Shown here: positions 24,501 through 32,704 of the stretch, piece by piece
How the letters are laid out: the number at the start of each line of letters is the position of its first letter
Numbering within the stretch: the first letter of the stretch is position 1
Assembly (NCBI GenBank): GCA_020692245.1
Contig: JAIMKT010000020.1
Span: 1-36,382, forward strand
Reading direction: 5' to 3'
Length of the DNA stretch: 36,382 nt
Source of the DNA: Microcoleus sp. GA_180221_E-2-1-MAG-45_12
GTDB taxonomy: Bacteria; Cyanobacteriota; Cyanobacteriia; Cyanobacteriales; JAAUUE01
Program-made: the position numbers and the translations under genes
The notes under the pieces: model-generated
Told to the model about the DNA's origin: nothing
Database searches by the model: none
The model's input: the letters and a program-made list of their open reading frames with translations, nothing else

Positions 24501-24908
24501 ATGTCACAACACATTTTGTTTGTTTGTACCACCTGTGCCAGTAAGTATCAAGATGGTAAAAAAGTTGAGGAAAGTGGGGGCGAAAAGTTAATGCAACAGA
24601 TGCAAACCTCGGCTCAAACATGGGAACTAGCTTCCGAGTTTTCCATCGAGCCTGTGCAATGTCTGAGTACCTGTAGCCAAGCCTGTGCGATCGCCTTCAT
24701 GGGTAGCAATAAACTTACCTATCTCTTTGGCAATTTGCCCGTAGATGAAACCCAGATCGAAACCACTGCTGCCACAGTTCTAGAATGTGCAGGGCAGTAT
24801 TATGAAAATTCTCAAGGATTGCTTTCCTACAAAGAAAGACCAGAGCTATTAAAAAATAAAGTCATGGCTCGTATTCCTCCTTTTCCTGCCCCTGAGAATA
24901 GTAATTGA
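24501..24908 (+). CDS. DUF1636 family cysteine-rich metal-binding protein
   Basis: A 135-aa protein with FVCTTCAS near the N-terminus (C9, C12) and CLSTCSQACAIAF (C54, C58, C62). This is the pattern of the DUF1636 family, which resembles thioredoxin-like 2Fe-2S ferredoxins. The family is often found near cobalamin or cobalt genes, and here a B12 riboswitch lies upstream, so a role in corrinoid or cobalt metabolism is likely. That is family and context inference; the reaction is unknown. Direct riboswitch control is uncertain because of a short ORF and a possible terminator in between. Confidence 0.85.
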   Translation: MSQHILFVCTTCASKYQDGKKVEESGGEKLMQQMQTSAQTWELASEFSIEPVQCLSTCSQACAIAFMGSNKLTYLFGNLPVDETQIETTAATVLECAGQYYENSQGLLSYKERPELLKNKVMARIPPFPAPENSN

Positions 24909-24968
24909 TAAGTGTTGATTTATACATAGGAGGTAAATAGAAATTGCATAAATTAGAGGTTAAGAATC

Positions 24969-25415
24969 ATGCGATCGAGAAATAGCGAATGGCAGGGAAA
25001 CTTTGGCTACTGGCAACAGGATTTTATTCATGAGAATATGCTAGTTATTGGTTACTATGCTTGGCAAGGATTTATAGAATCGGGGCGGGGCATCGTCAGT
25101 CTGCATGTAGATTTAAATGCTGTAAAAACGGGGACTAATTACGGAGAGTTGGGGCTGAATAATAGTCAATTTAATTCCCGCTTTATTGGCAGAAATGAGT
25201 TGTCTAGTCAGATGCAGGAATACGATTTTGATCTAGAATCGATCGAGCAGTTACTATTTGTTGTCGATAACTACGATCCGCAGCAGGATATAATAGTATT
25301 GTTGATTGCGAATAATCGCCCAGAAGTCAATCTGTTACGGGATTTGAAAATTTCTCCCCAAGAGTGCGATCGACAAATCCGCCGTCGTTGGGCAGAATTT
25401 CAACCCTGTTTATAG
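24969..25415 (+). CDS. Conserved hypothetical protein
   Basis: A 148-aa soluble protein that I do not recognise as a named family. It opens with WQGNFGYWQQDFIHENMLVIGYYAWQGFIESGRGIV and ends with a basic helix (QECDRQIRRRWAEF). No signal peptide, membrane helix or metal motif is seen. It starts 60 bp after the DUF1636 gene on the same strand, so the two may share a transcript. Codon use looks like its neighbours, supporting a real gene. Confidence 0.65.
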   Translation: MRSRNSEWQGNFGYWQQDFIHENMLVIGYYAWQGFIESGRGIVSLHVDLNAVKTGTNYGELGLNNSQFNSRFIGRNELSSQMQEYDFDLESIEQLLFVVDNYDPQQDIIVLLIANNRPEVNLLRDLKISPQECDRQIRRRWAEFQPCL

Positions 25416-25510
25416 CCCTTCTGTGTCTAGCCCCAGAATATTTCCCTAAATAGTCTTCTAAAATCAAACTTTAGAATCAGACTTAGACTCTGCCCCACCC
25501 GTCCAAAATT

Positions 25511-26365
25511 ATGATGCGTCGAGATTTTGCCAGCCGAGAAGAATTAGTAGCCTACCTCAAGGAGCAGTTTCCTAAGGTTCCTGATACCCATATCAGCCAA
25601 ACCAAAGGAGGCAGAAAGGCGGCAGAACAGGCTCTCCAGAAAATTAATCCGGTACATTATGCCAAATCTCGGAACTTTTTAGCCGGGGCTGTGACTCGTT
25701 TGTCGCCCTACCTTCGTCATGGGTTATTAAGCCTAGCCGAAGTCCGGGATTACGCATGGCAACAGGTGGCAGAGCCGATCGAGGCAGAAAAATTAATTAC
25801 TGAGTTGGGCTGGCGGGACTATTGGCAGCGTCTTTATGCTGAATTGACTGCCAAGGGGGAAGATATCTGGGTCGATCGAGAGGAATACAAAACTGGCTAT
25901 CTCCCCAAGGATTACAACGCCACCCTCCCCCAAGAAATTCAGCAGGGCAGCACGGGAATGGTGTGCATAGATAGCTTCAGCCAAGAACTCCGAAATACAG
26001 GCTATCTGCACAATCACAGCCGTATGTGGTTAGCTGCCTACATTATTCACTGGCGCCGGATCAAATGGCAGGCGGGGGCAAAATGGTTCCTCGAACATCT
26101 CCTCGATGGCGATCCTGCTAGTAACAATCTCTCATGGCAGTGGGTTGCCAGCACCTTCAGCCACAAACCCTACTTTTTTAACCGAGAAAACCTAGAGCGC
26201 TACAGTAAGGGAGTCTATTGTCGGCGGTGTCCCTTGGCGGGTCGGTGTGATTTTGAAGGCGACTATGAAGCGATCGAAACCAAGCTCTTTCCGAGGGCGG
26301 GGGTTATTGATAAGCAAGGCAACAGCCAAAGTTGGCAAAAAGGTAAATCAACAAAATCAAAATAA
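25511..26365 (+). CDS. Photolyase/cryptochrome-like FAD-binding domain protein lacking the antenna domain
   Basis: A 284-aa protein equal to the helical FAD-binding half of the photolyase/cryptochrome family: SRNFLAGAVTRLSPYLRHGLLS, ELGWRDYWQRLYAEL, then NTGYLHNHSRMWLAAYIIHW and the flavin-binding GDPASNNLSWQWVASTFSHKPYFFN. The N-terminal alpha/beta domain that holds the antenna pigment is missing, although the start region shows no frame break. The C-terminus has a CxxC-x5-C group (C237, C240, C246), suggesting a metal or Fe-S site. It may be a DNA repair or light-sensing flavoprotein. ATG 25511 and 25514 are equally possible starts. Confidence 0.85.
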   Translation: MMRRDFASREELVAYLKEQFPKVPDTHISQTKGGRKAAEQALQKINPVHYAKSRNFLAGAVTRLSPYLRHGLLSLAEVRDYAWQQVAEPIEAEKLITELGWRDYWQRLYAELTAKGEDIWVDREEYKTGYLPKDYNATLPQEIQQGSTGMVCIDSFSQELRNTGYLHNHSRMWLAAYIIHWRRIKWQAGAKWFLEHLLDGDPASNNLSWQWVASTFSHKPYFFNRENLERYSKGVYCRRCPLAGRCDFEGDYEAIETKLFPRAGVIDKQGNSQSWQKGKSTKSK

Positions 26366-26391
26366 TTTAATATCGAACAAATTTCAGAAAA

Positions 26392-26640
26392 ATGACAGAT
26401 CAAGATCTTTTGAGCCGAGTCACTACTAGCCCAAACGTTATGGTTGGTAAGCCAGTTATTCAGGGGACACGCCTTACTGTTGAATATATTCTGGGCTTGC
26501 TTGCTCATGGCACAACTGTAGCGGAGATATTAGAAGAGTATGAGGGATTGACTGAGATAGATATTAGAGCTTGTCTTTTATTTGCGTCTCGATCGTTAGA
26601 AAGTGCAAGTTTCATGCCTTTAACTGGATCAATTAGATAA
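26392..26640 (+). CDS. DUF433 family antitoxin-like protein
   Basis: An 82-aa protein with the DUF433 signature: PNVMVGKPVIQGTRLTVEYILGLLAHGTTVAEILEEYEGLTEIDIRACLLFA, a small winged helix or helix-turn-helix fold. DUF433 proteins are commonly encoded just before DUF5615 PIN-like toxins, as here (11-bp gap). The role as DNA-binding antitoxin is inferred from that pairing. Confidence 0.85.
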   Translation: MTDQDLLSRVTTSPNVMVGKPVIQGTRLTVEYILGLLAHGTTVAEILEEYEGLTEIDIRACLLFASRSLESASFMPLTGSIR

Positions 26641-26651
26641 ATGTAGATACA

Positions 26652-27008
26652 ATGCGTTTTTTGGTAGATGAGAATACAGGGGTTGTTGTGGCACGTTGGC
26701 TACGGACTCAAGGATATGAGGTGTTTTCAGTTTATGAAGAGGCACGAGGGACTAATGATGATGAAATTCTTCAGAAGGCTTTTGATGAGAATTGGATTTT
26801 GATCACTAGCGATAAGGATTTTGGGGAAAAAGTTTATCGAGAACAGCGATCGCATCGGGGCATTGTTTTACTCCGGCTAGAGGATGAACGCTCTAATAAC
26901 AAAATTGATACTCTGCAAAGATTGTTAGACAACTATTCTGAACAACTGCCTAATAGTTTTGTAGTAGTGACTAAAAATCAAGTCCGCTTTGCTAGAGTAC
27001 AGTCTTGA
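26652..27008 (+). CDS. DUF5615 PIN-like toxin
   Basis: A 118-aa PIN-like nuclease-fold protein. The N-terminal MRFLVDEN holds the first acidic residues, GTNDDEILQKAFDENWILITSDKDFGE holds the next group, and the C-terminal beta hairpin FVVVTKNQVRFARV is as in other DUF5615 members. It is likely a ribonuclease toxin paired with the DUF433 protein. Direct toxin proof for this family is limited. Confidence 0.85.
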   Translation: MRFLVDENTGVVVARWLRTQGYEVFSVYEEARGTNDDEILQKAFDENWILITSDKDFGEKVYREQRSHRGIVLLRLEDERSNNKIDTLQRLLDNYSEQLPNSFVVVTKNQVRFARVQS

Positions 27009-27074
27009 TACATCTTTCCTAACAGCCAACGATTGATTATTTCCCTCGAATCCAAAAGCCCTAGCGTTTAACCA

Positions 27075-29969
27075 TTAGCGGTGATCTCCAATCAGAATAA
27101 AAGCTGACCAGTAGTAGGGATGACGACTTACAAGATTGAGTTTTGCTTGACGGAGAGCATCTCCTTTGGTTAATCCTTGCTGGATACCTTCATAAAAACT
27201 GACCATCAATTGCTTTGTGGCGGCATCATCCACATCCCACAAACTTGCTACCACGGATCTCGCCCCGGCGCGTTCAAACAGGTAGGCAATGCCGACAAAC
27301 TCTTCACCGCTATTCTGGGGTTGCACCGCCGTTTGACAGGCACTGAGGGTCACAAGATTAACTTTGTCTAGACCCAAGAGCGCCGCATCTGCAAGTTCCA
27401 AATTTTGGTCAGCAAAAAGAATCGTATTTTCGGTCATTTCTAAATCTGGACAACCACCCCGGACAAAACAACCGTGAGTCGCAATGTGTAGCACCGAAAA
27501 TTTGGGGGCAGCATTCTTGAACGTATCAAGGGTGGCGGATTGGCGGAGATGAAACTCTGTTCCCGGAATCAGGGCAGCGATGCTGGTGACTTCTGCCTCT
27601 GCCCCCGGTAGATTGCGGCGACCTTCGGGTCTGGGGTTGCCAAAGGCGAGGAGGGAAATTTCTCCGGGTACTAGAGCTGAAAGATTGCGTTGGGAGAGGC
27701 GGGTGAGGTTGTTGATGGGATATTTTTGAATTAGAAACTGGCGGGTTTCTTGGTCGTAGAGGGTTTCAAAGGGAATGTAGCGGAGTTTGTCGGTGGCAAT
27801 GATACTGAGTTGCTGGGGACGGAGACGGTTGATTTCTGCTTCTACAGGACGGATCAACAAATCGTAGAGGCGACGACTGGTAGCTCTCCAGGTAACTTGG
27901 GAGGGGGCTTGGAGTTGACGGTTGTATTGACTGACTAGTTGATTAAACTCTTCAGAATTAATTGCAGATTTGGTGACGGTGATTTGGTCTTTAGTAATGA
28001 GAAATAGGGCGATCGATTCGGGGATATCTGAGGTGTTAAATAACAACACGGGATGTAGGACAACCGTGCCTTCTGGTAAATTTCGCTGGAGTTGGGCAAT
28101 ATCTGCCGGAGTAGTTTCAAAAAGCTCGGCAACTGCGGGAAACTCTTGAGCGATCGCCTCCCCTTGGGTATTTAATTTCCCTTGGAGGGTGTTAATTTGC
28201 TGGGATAGCTCTGGGGAGAAGTTGGTGTGGAGTTGTTCTCGGAGATTGATTAATTGTTGATTCTGCTCCTGCCAAGCCTCGATCGCTCTCTGGGCTGCCG
28301 GGTTTGCCACACGGGCATTAATCAAGCGAGAATAATCAGCCAATTCTGCCACTGTTGCCAAGTTTGCCCACTGATAAGCCACATCAATTTGATTCTGCTC
28401 AATACTAAAATCTACTAAGCGATTAATTTGATTCTGTTGGGTTTCCAGAAAACTTTGGCGATTTTCCCGGCGGAGAGTGCGGCGAATTTCGAGGGAAATC
28501 TGGACAGCTTGCTGGAAGGCACTAAGGGCATCTTGGGGTCGATCGAGACCACGGTAAGTATTACCCAAAAGAGAAAGAGTTAGAGATTCTCCCAGGCGAT
28601 CGCCCACTTGACGACTGAGTTGCAGGGCTTGCTCTTGGAGGGGCAAAGCTTGATCAAACTTTCTTTGACTTTGGTAGATCAAAGCCAAGTTGCCGAGAAT
28701 TGTTGCTTCTGTAAATAAATCCTTGACCTCCCGGCTCAGGTTTAAGGCTTTTTGATAGTAATCTAAAGCTAAATCTAGTTGTCTTTGCTGCCCATAGATG
28801 TCCCCAATATTATTTAACCGCACTGCCTCCCCGGCTCGATCGCCTACTCTCTGAGCAATCACCAAGGAACGTTGGTAATATTCTAAAGCCTCTGTTAATT
28901 TTCCTTGAGTTTGGAGAATGGAGCCAAGATTATTAAGGGCAGTACCAAAATCTGGTTGATTATTGAGTCTTTCAAATAAATTTGCTGCCGCTTGGTAATT
29001 TTCCTGTGCTTGCACATACCGTCCTAGTTCACTTTGAAGTAAACCCAAGTTATTTAGGGTTCTAGCTTCCCCACTGCGATCGCCTATTTCCCGGCGCACC
29101 ACCAGAGATTGTTCAAAAAATTGCAGGGCTTCTTCTAACTGCCCCAAAGCCCGGTGAATATCTCCCAAGTTATTGAGAATAATTCCTTCACTACGGCGAT
29201 TCCCCAGTTCTTGCTGGATGGTGAGGGCTTGACGGTAGTGGTCTAGAGCTTGGCGGCGTTGCCCTAGATCGTCATAGGTAGCACCCAAGTTATTCAGGGT
29301 TCTGGCGATGGAGGCTTGATGGCGTTCTCTTGCTTCTGGTTCTCGACTCAGCAGTTCTCTGCGCCCCGCCAATACTTCTTGATGGAGAGCTAAAGCTCGG
29401 TCTGGATATCCTGTATTTCGGTAGGTTTCGGCAATATTGGTTAAAAGCAGAAACTGCCCCGGTAAATCCTCTAGTTCCTTGGTAATAACTAAGGCTTGTT
29501 GGTAATTATCTAGAGCCGCCGTGCGATCGCCGAGAATATTTTGTTGGAACCCAAGCCCCAAAAGAGCCAACCCTTCCGCCTCTCGATTAGCCACTTGCCG
29601 AGCAAGATTCAGCATTTGGGTAAAAGTCTCGATCGCTTCCCGGCGTTGATCGTTACTAGATTGTTGATTTGCTAGTTGATAAAGTCGCTCTAGTTCTTGC
29701 TGTTCTGGGGATGATCCAGAATCCCTAGGTGTAGAAGAAGATTGAGCAAAGAGGTGAGGCGGGAGAGGTTCAGCAAAATTAGCCGCCAGATCAGTAAGAT
29801 CGTCGGTAGAGATAAGGTTAGCAAGACTGGGAGCCAGATCAGACCGAAGATTACCCCCAAGATTATTTTGAGGAGCAATATTGAGGGCAAAACTAGCCGT
29901 AGTGCTGGGAATTACTCCACCAACCCAACTCAAAAGCAGAAGTGTGGCGATCGAGATTCTTGATCTCAT
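27075..29969 (-). CDS. TPR-CHAT domain protein (caspase-like protease fold)
   Basis: A 964-aa protein with an N-terminal signal-like hydrophobic stretch (about 5-27) and a low-complexity linker. About ten tetratricopeptide repeats of 40 aa (about 95-500) carry the recurrent LNNLG...ALxxYxQAL pattern. A C-terminal CHAT domain (about 690-964) follows. The caspase-like catalytic pair is H832 in HIATHGCF and C878 in LSACQTA. Cyanobacterial TPR-CHAT proteins are numerous and mostly uncharacterised; relatives act as proteases in Craspase and other defence systems. It starts 18 bp after the ndhM stop on the same strand, so the two are probably co-transcribed. Confidence 0.92.
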   Translation of the reverse strand: MRSRISIATLLLLSWVGGVIPSTTASFALNIAPQNNLGGNLRSDLAPSLANLISTDDLTDLAANFAEPLPPHLFAQSSSTPRDSGSSPEQQELERLYQLANQQSSNDQRREAIETFTQMLNLARQVANREAEGLALLGLGFQQNILGDRTAALDNYQQALVITKELEDLPGQFLLLTNIAETYRNTGYPDRALALHQEVLAGRRELLSREPEARERHQASIARTLNNLGATYDDLGQRRQALDHYRQALTIQQELGNRRSEGIILNNLGDIHRALGQLEEALQFFEQSLVVRREIGDRSGEARTLNNLGLLQSELGRYVQAQENYQAAANLFERLNNQPDFGTALNNLGSILQTQGKLTEALEYYQRSLVIAQRVGDRAGEAVRLNNIGDIYGQQRQLDLALDYYQKALNLSREVKDLFTEATILGNLALIYQSQRKFDQALPLQEQALQLSRQVGDRLGESLTLSLLGNTYRGLDRPQDALSAFQQAVQISLEIRRTLRRENRQSFLETQQNQINRLVDFSIEQNQIDVAYQWANLATVAELADYSRLINARVANPAAQRAIEAWQEQNQQLINLREQLHTNFSPELSQQINTLQGKLNTQGEAIAQEFPAVAELFETTPADIAQLQRNLPEGTVVLHPVLLFNTSDIPESIALFLITKDQITVTKSAINSEEFNQLVSQYNRQLQAPSQVTWRATSRRLYDLLIRPVEAEINRLRPQQLSIIATDKLRYIPFETLYDQETRQFLIQKYPINNLTRLSQRNLSALVPGEISLLAFGNPRPEGRRNLPGAEAEVTSIAALIPGTEFHLRQSATLDTFKNAAPKFSVLHIATHGCFVRGGCPDLEMTENTILFADQNLELADAALLGLDKVNLVTLSACQTAVQPQNSGEEFVGIAYLFERAGARSVVASLWDVDDAATKQLMVSFYEGIQQGLTKGDALRQAKLNLVSRHPYYWSAFILIGDHR

Positions 29970-29987
29970 AAATATTGCTTCAGCGAA

Positions 29988-30320
29988 TTACTGTACAACT
30001 TGAGGTAAGCCCATACTGTAGTTCTGCACCCGACTATTGAGATTGTAGCTGACTTCGCCATTTTGGAGGAGCGATCGAATGAAATGCTCTAGATCAGAAC
30101 CAATGCGGCGGAGATTATATTCAGTCAAATCTGCACCATCGTATTCTCCCACCAGGGCATCAAATCTTTGGTAAACCTTCTGGAGACTACCATCAGGCCA
30201 AGTCAACTCATTATCGGGGTCAATATCTAGGGTCAAAATTTGATCATTGGGGACGAGTTCACCATCTTTGACTTCGGCGGTGAAAATATGCACATGGCGG
30301 GTTGTGGACTTAAGTAGCAT
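29988..30320 (-). CDS. ndhM: NAD(P)H-quinone oxidoreductase subunit M
   Basis: A 110-aa protein whose start [17 protein letters not shown] and ending [13 protein letters not shown] ... NYSMGLPQV match NdhM as I recall it from cyanobacteria and plants. NdhM is a peripheral subunit specific to photosynthetic NDH-1, lying on the cytoplasmic arm that takes electrons from ferredoxin. It has no membrane helix, as expected. The ATG at 30320 is supported by the conserved N-terminus. A TPR-CHAT gene follows 18 bp downstream. Confidence 0.92.
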   Translation of the reverse strand: MLLKSTTRHVHIFTAEVKDGELVPNDQILTLDIDPDNELTWPDGSLQKVYQRFDALVGEYDGADLTEYNLRRIGSDLEHFIRSLLQNGEVSYNLNSRVQNYSMGLPQVVQ

Positions 30321-30384
30321 AGTGTTCTTAGTGTTCTATTCTCTAGAATTTTTTCAAAGATATTGATTTCAATTGTACACTCCG

Positions 30385-30415
30385 ATTTGTAGGAGCGTAA
30401 GGTTGCACATCCTCT
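30385..30415. repeat. Dispersed short palindromic repeat, copy 2 (degenerate)
   Basis: GATTTGTAGGAGCGTAAGGTTGCACATCCTC resembles the copy at 1366-1395 (GTAGGGGCGTAAGG, then TGCGCCCTC). It lies just past the 3' end of the minus-strand leuD. Confidence 0.5.
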
Positions 30416-30434
30416 GCTTTACTAGGTTCCAAGA

Positions 30435-30983
30435 CTAGGTGGCAGCCTTGATCATACCAGTTTGCCGAGCGTAGGCAAAAATCCCGCCAGCATCAATTAC
30501 GGGCTGAATTTCTCCAAGGGGTTTGAGGTGGTAGGTTTTATCGAGGGTGTGGTTAATAATCGTGTTATTGTCAAAATCGATCGATACCTCTTGTCCAGTT
30601 TGGAAGACTTCGCAGAGACGATCGACGGATTCCCAAGGATACAACTCTCCAGTGGCAGAGCAGTTACGGAAGAAAATCCGAGCATAGGAAAGCGCTACCA
30701 CAATTTCTACTCCTGCCGCTCCGAGGGCAATGGGGGCATGTTCTCTAGAGGAACCACAGCCGAAGTTTTCCCCCGCAATAATAATTGGGTACTGGGTTTT
30801 GGTTGCACCCTCAGCCATAAACTTGCCGTAGCGATCGGGCAGCCCAATCATGGCATAGCTCCCCAACTTCTCGTATTCATCAGGCTTAGACGGCACAAGG
30901 GTTAGGTATTCTGCCGGAATAATCTGATCAGTATCAATATTGTCATCAACTACAAAAATGCGACCACGAATTAACTTTGCCAT
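30435..30983 (-). CDS. leuD: 3-isopropylmalate dehydratase small subunit
   Basis: A 182-aa small (swivel-domain) subunit of isopropylmalate isomerase. It has GRIFVVDDNIDTDQIIPAEYL near the N-terminus and the conserved ENFGCGSSREHAPIAL segment. It then has IVVALSYARIFFRNCSATGELYP. With LeuC (not in the window) it converts 2-isopropylmalate to 3-isopropylmalate in leucine synthesis. The short length and the NIDTDQIIPAEYL form are closer to archaeal and plant-type small subunits than to the roughly 200-aa enterobacterial LeuD. A homoaconitase-like role cannot be fully excluded. It is divergent from alr. Confidence 0.9.
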   Translation of the reverse strand: MAKLIRGRIFVVDDNIDTDQIIPAEYLTLVPSKPDEYEKLGSYAMIGLPDRYGKFMAEGATKTQYPIIIAGENFGCGSSREHAPIALGAAGVEIVVALSYARIFFRNCSATGELYPWESVDRLCEVFQTGQEVSIDFDNNTIINHTLDKTYHLKPLGEIQPVIDAGGIFAYARQTGMIKAAT

Positions 30984-31126
30984 AGAGTTATAAATATTTT
31001 TTATCTAAGTTATCCGAGATTTATTATCTAAAATGTATTTCCAGAGGGTTTCTAGAGAATCTTGATGGGATCTTAAGCGATTAGTTAAGCGATCGCAACT
31101 AACGAGGACATTTAAAAAGTTTATAG

Positions 31127-31138
31127 CGACTATAGTCG
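31127..31138. promoter_or_regulatory. Perfect palindrome CGACTATAGTCG, possible operator
   Basis: A 12-bp perfect palindrome about 150 bp from the leuD start and 17 bp before a TTGACA box aimed at alr. Its position between divergent promoters fits a repressor or activator site. No regulator is assigned. Confidence 0.4.
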
Positions 31139-31154
31139 TTACTGCTCCCAAAAA

Positions 31155-31183
31155 TTGACATGTTGCTTCAATCCACAATAAAA
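31155..31183 (+). promoter_or_regulatory. Candidate promoter for alr
   Basis: TTGACA (31155-31160) is followed after exactly 17 bases by ATAAAA (31178-31183). The -35 is perfect, the -10 weak. It would give a 5' leader of about 145 nt. Confidence 0.4.
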
Positions 31184-31335
31184 AATCTCGATCGTACAGA
31201 GCAGTTGCTGATGGAGAAGTTAGGGCTTTGGGTATGGCTTTATTTTTTGCTTTATTTTTTGCTTAGATAGCTTATGATAATGGGAAGATTTTTGAAATGA
31301 ACCTATGCTGAACTAACAAGCCAACTGTGATTGTG

Positions 31336-32667
31336 ATGGATGGAGTAGTAACTGTGGTTAAAAGTAGACCGGTAGAAAACTTAAATGAACTAAACGCCCC
31401 AGATACCCTAAATATTGCAGAAACTATTACAGGAACTCCCGGAGCCTTGGGTAACACGCAAATTTCTCCAGATGCACTACTACCCAAAATTCTAACAATC
31501 CAGAAACCTTTTCTCGACCCCGCCCTCCGAGCTTGGTTAGAAATTGATACCGTCGCTCTTCTGCATAATCTCCAGCAATTACAGGCTCTACTTTCTCCCA
31601 GTTGTGAACTCATGGCTGTGGTCAAAGCTGATGCCTATGGTCACGGAGCCAGAGAGATTGTGGCAAGGTTATTGGAGCATGGGGTCAAGTCCTTGGCAGT
31701 AGCCACCATTAGTGAAGGCGTAGAACTCCGGCAAGCTGGGATTACAGCCCCAATTCTGATCCTTGGCTCGATCGCAACCCCAGAAGCTGCCCAAGTAATC
31801 CTCCACTATCACCTAGAGCCTACTATTTCTGATCTGCAACAAGCTCAACTCTTCTCGGAGATAGTTACTAACTCTCAACAATTCTTGCCAGCCCAAACTT
31901 TACCAGTCCACATCAACGTAGACACAGGTATGTCTCGTCTTGGTACACCTTGGCTACAGGCTAGGGAATTGATCCAGCAAGTCCAAACACTGCCGGGGCT
32001 AGAAATTGTCAGTATTTATTCCCACTTGGCAACTGCCGATGAATTAGACCCCACCATTCGGGAATTGCAACACGATCGATTCCAACAAGTGATCAAGAGT
32101 TGTCAGGATTTGAGCCTATCTCCCCGGGTCAAGTTTCATTTAGCCAATTCTGCTGGAACATTGGTTGATTCTGCCCTGCACTACGATCGAGTCCGCATTG
32201 GTTTAGCTCTCTATGGTTTATCCCCCGCTCCGCACCTACAATTGAAAGCCTCTTTGCAACCAGTTATGACAGTAAAAGCAAGAGTCACCCTTGTAAAACC
32301 CCTGACGGCGGGAACTGGAGTGAGTTATGGCTATAGTTTCATTGCTCCCCAAGATATGTCGATCGCTGTGGTCGGCATTGGTTATGCAGATGGGGTTCCC
32401 CGGCTATTGTCTAATCAAATGCAGGTAATTATTCGAGGGCAGCTAGTTCCCCAAATTGGGAAAATCACGATGGATCAATTAATGATCGATGTCAGTGCAA
32501 TTCCTGATGTGCAGCCGGGGGAAATCGTCACCCTGATTGGCGAAGACGGCAAGGAAAAGATTACTGCTGAGGACTGGGCTTGGGCGATCGACACCATTTC
32601 TTGGGAAATCCTCTGCGGTTTCAAATCCCGACTACCCCGCCTAATCTTGGGTAACAAAGATGGTTAA
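31336..32667 (+). CDS. alr: Alanine racemase
   Basis: A PLP-dependent racemase making D-alanine for peptidoglycan. The PLP lysine lies in ELMAVVKADAYGHGA (K97 from ATG 31336). The second catalytic base is the Tyr of AGTGVSYGYSF (about Y331). The TIM-barrel (about 60-300) and C-terminal beta-domain (about 305-440) are complete. Compared with the usual roughly 370-380 aa, there is an extra low-conservation N-terminus of about 60 residues before LRAWLEIDTVALLHNLQQL. ORF-track start GTG 31327 and ATG 31336 are both possible and neither has a clear ribosome site. A start after the extension would need a non-obvious codon. Confidence 0.95.
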   Translation: MDGVVTVVKSRPVENLNELNAPDTLNIAETITGTPGALGNTQISPDALLPKILTIQKPFLDPALRAWLEIDTVALLHNLQQLQALLSPSCELMAVVKADAYGHGAREIVARLLEHGVKSLAVATISEGVELRQAGITAPILILGSIATPEAAQVILHYHLEPTISDLQQAQLFSEIVTNSQQFLPAQTLPVHINVDTGMSRLGTPWLQARELIQQVQTLPGLEIVSIYSHLATADELDPTIRELQHDRFQQVIKSCQDLSLSPRVKFHLANSAGTLVDSALHYDRVRIGLALYGLSPAPHLQLKASLQPVMTVKARVTLVKPLTAGTGVSYGYSFIAPQDMSIAVVGIGYADGVPRLLSNQMQVIIRGQLVPQIGKITMDQLMIDVSAIPDVQPGEIVTLIGEDGKEKITAEDWAWAIDTISWEILCGFKSRLPRLILGNKDG

Positions 32668-32691
32668 GGACGCAAAGCCCTGCACCCCTGT
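32667..32691. repeat. Dispersed short palindromic repeat, copy 3 (inverted)
   Basis: AGGACGCAAAGCCCTGCACCCCTGT is the reverse orientation of the 1366-1395 element (reverse complement AGGGCGCAAAGCCTTACGCCCCTAC). It begins at the last base of the alr stop codon. Confidence 0.55.
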
Positions 32692-32704
32692 GATCGATTC
32701 TAAT

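Larger units (their letters stand above)
30984..31335. other. Intergenic region between divergent leuD and alr
   Basis: About 350 bp without a credible gene. It holds a HIP1 site (GCGATCGC near 31089), a perfect 12-bp palindrome at 31127-31138, a TTGACA-type promoter candidate, and two CTTTATTTTTTG repeats near 31238-31262. Confidence 0.6.

Noticed and set aside
30462-30905. Plus-strand 147-aa ORF over leuD
   Set aside because: Antisense shadow of the conserved small subunit; no domain.
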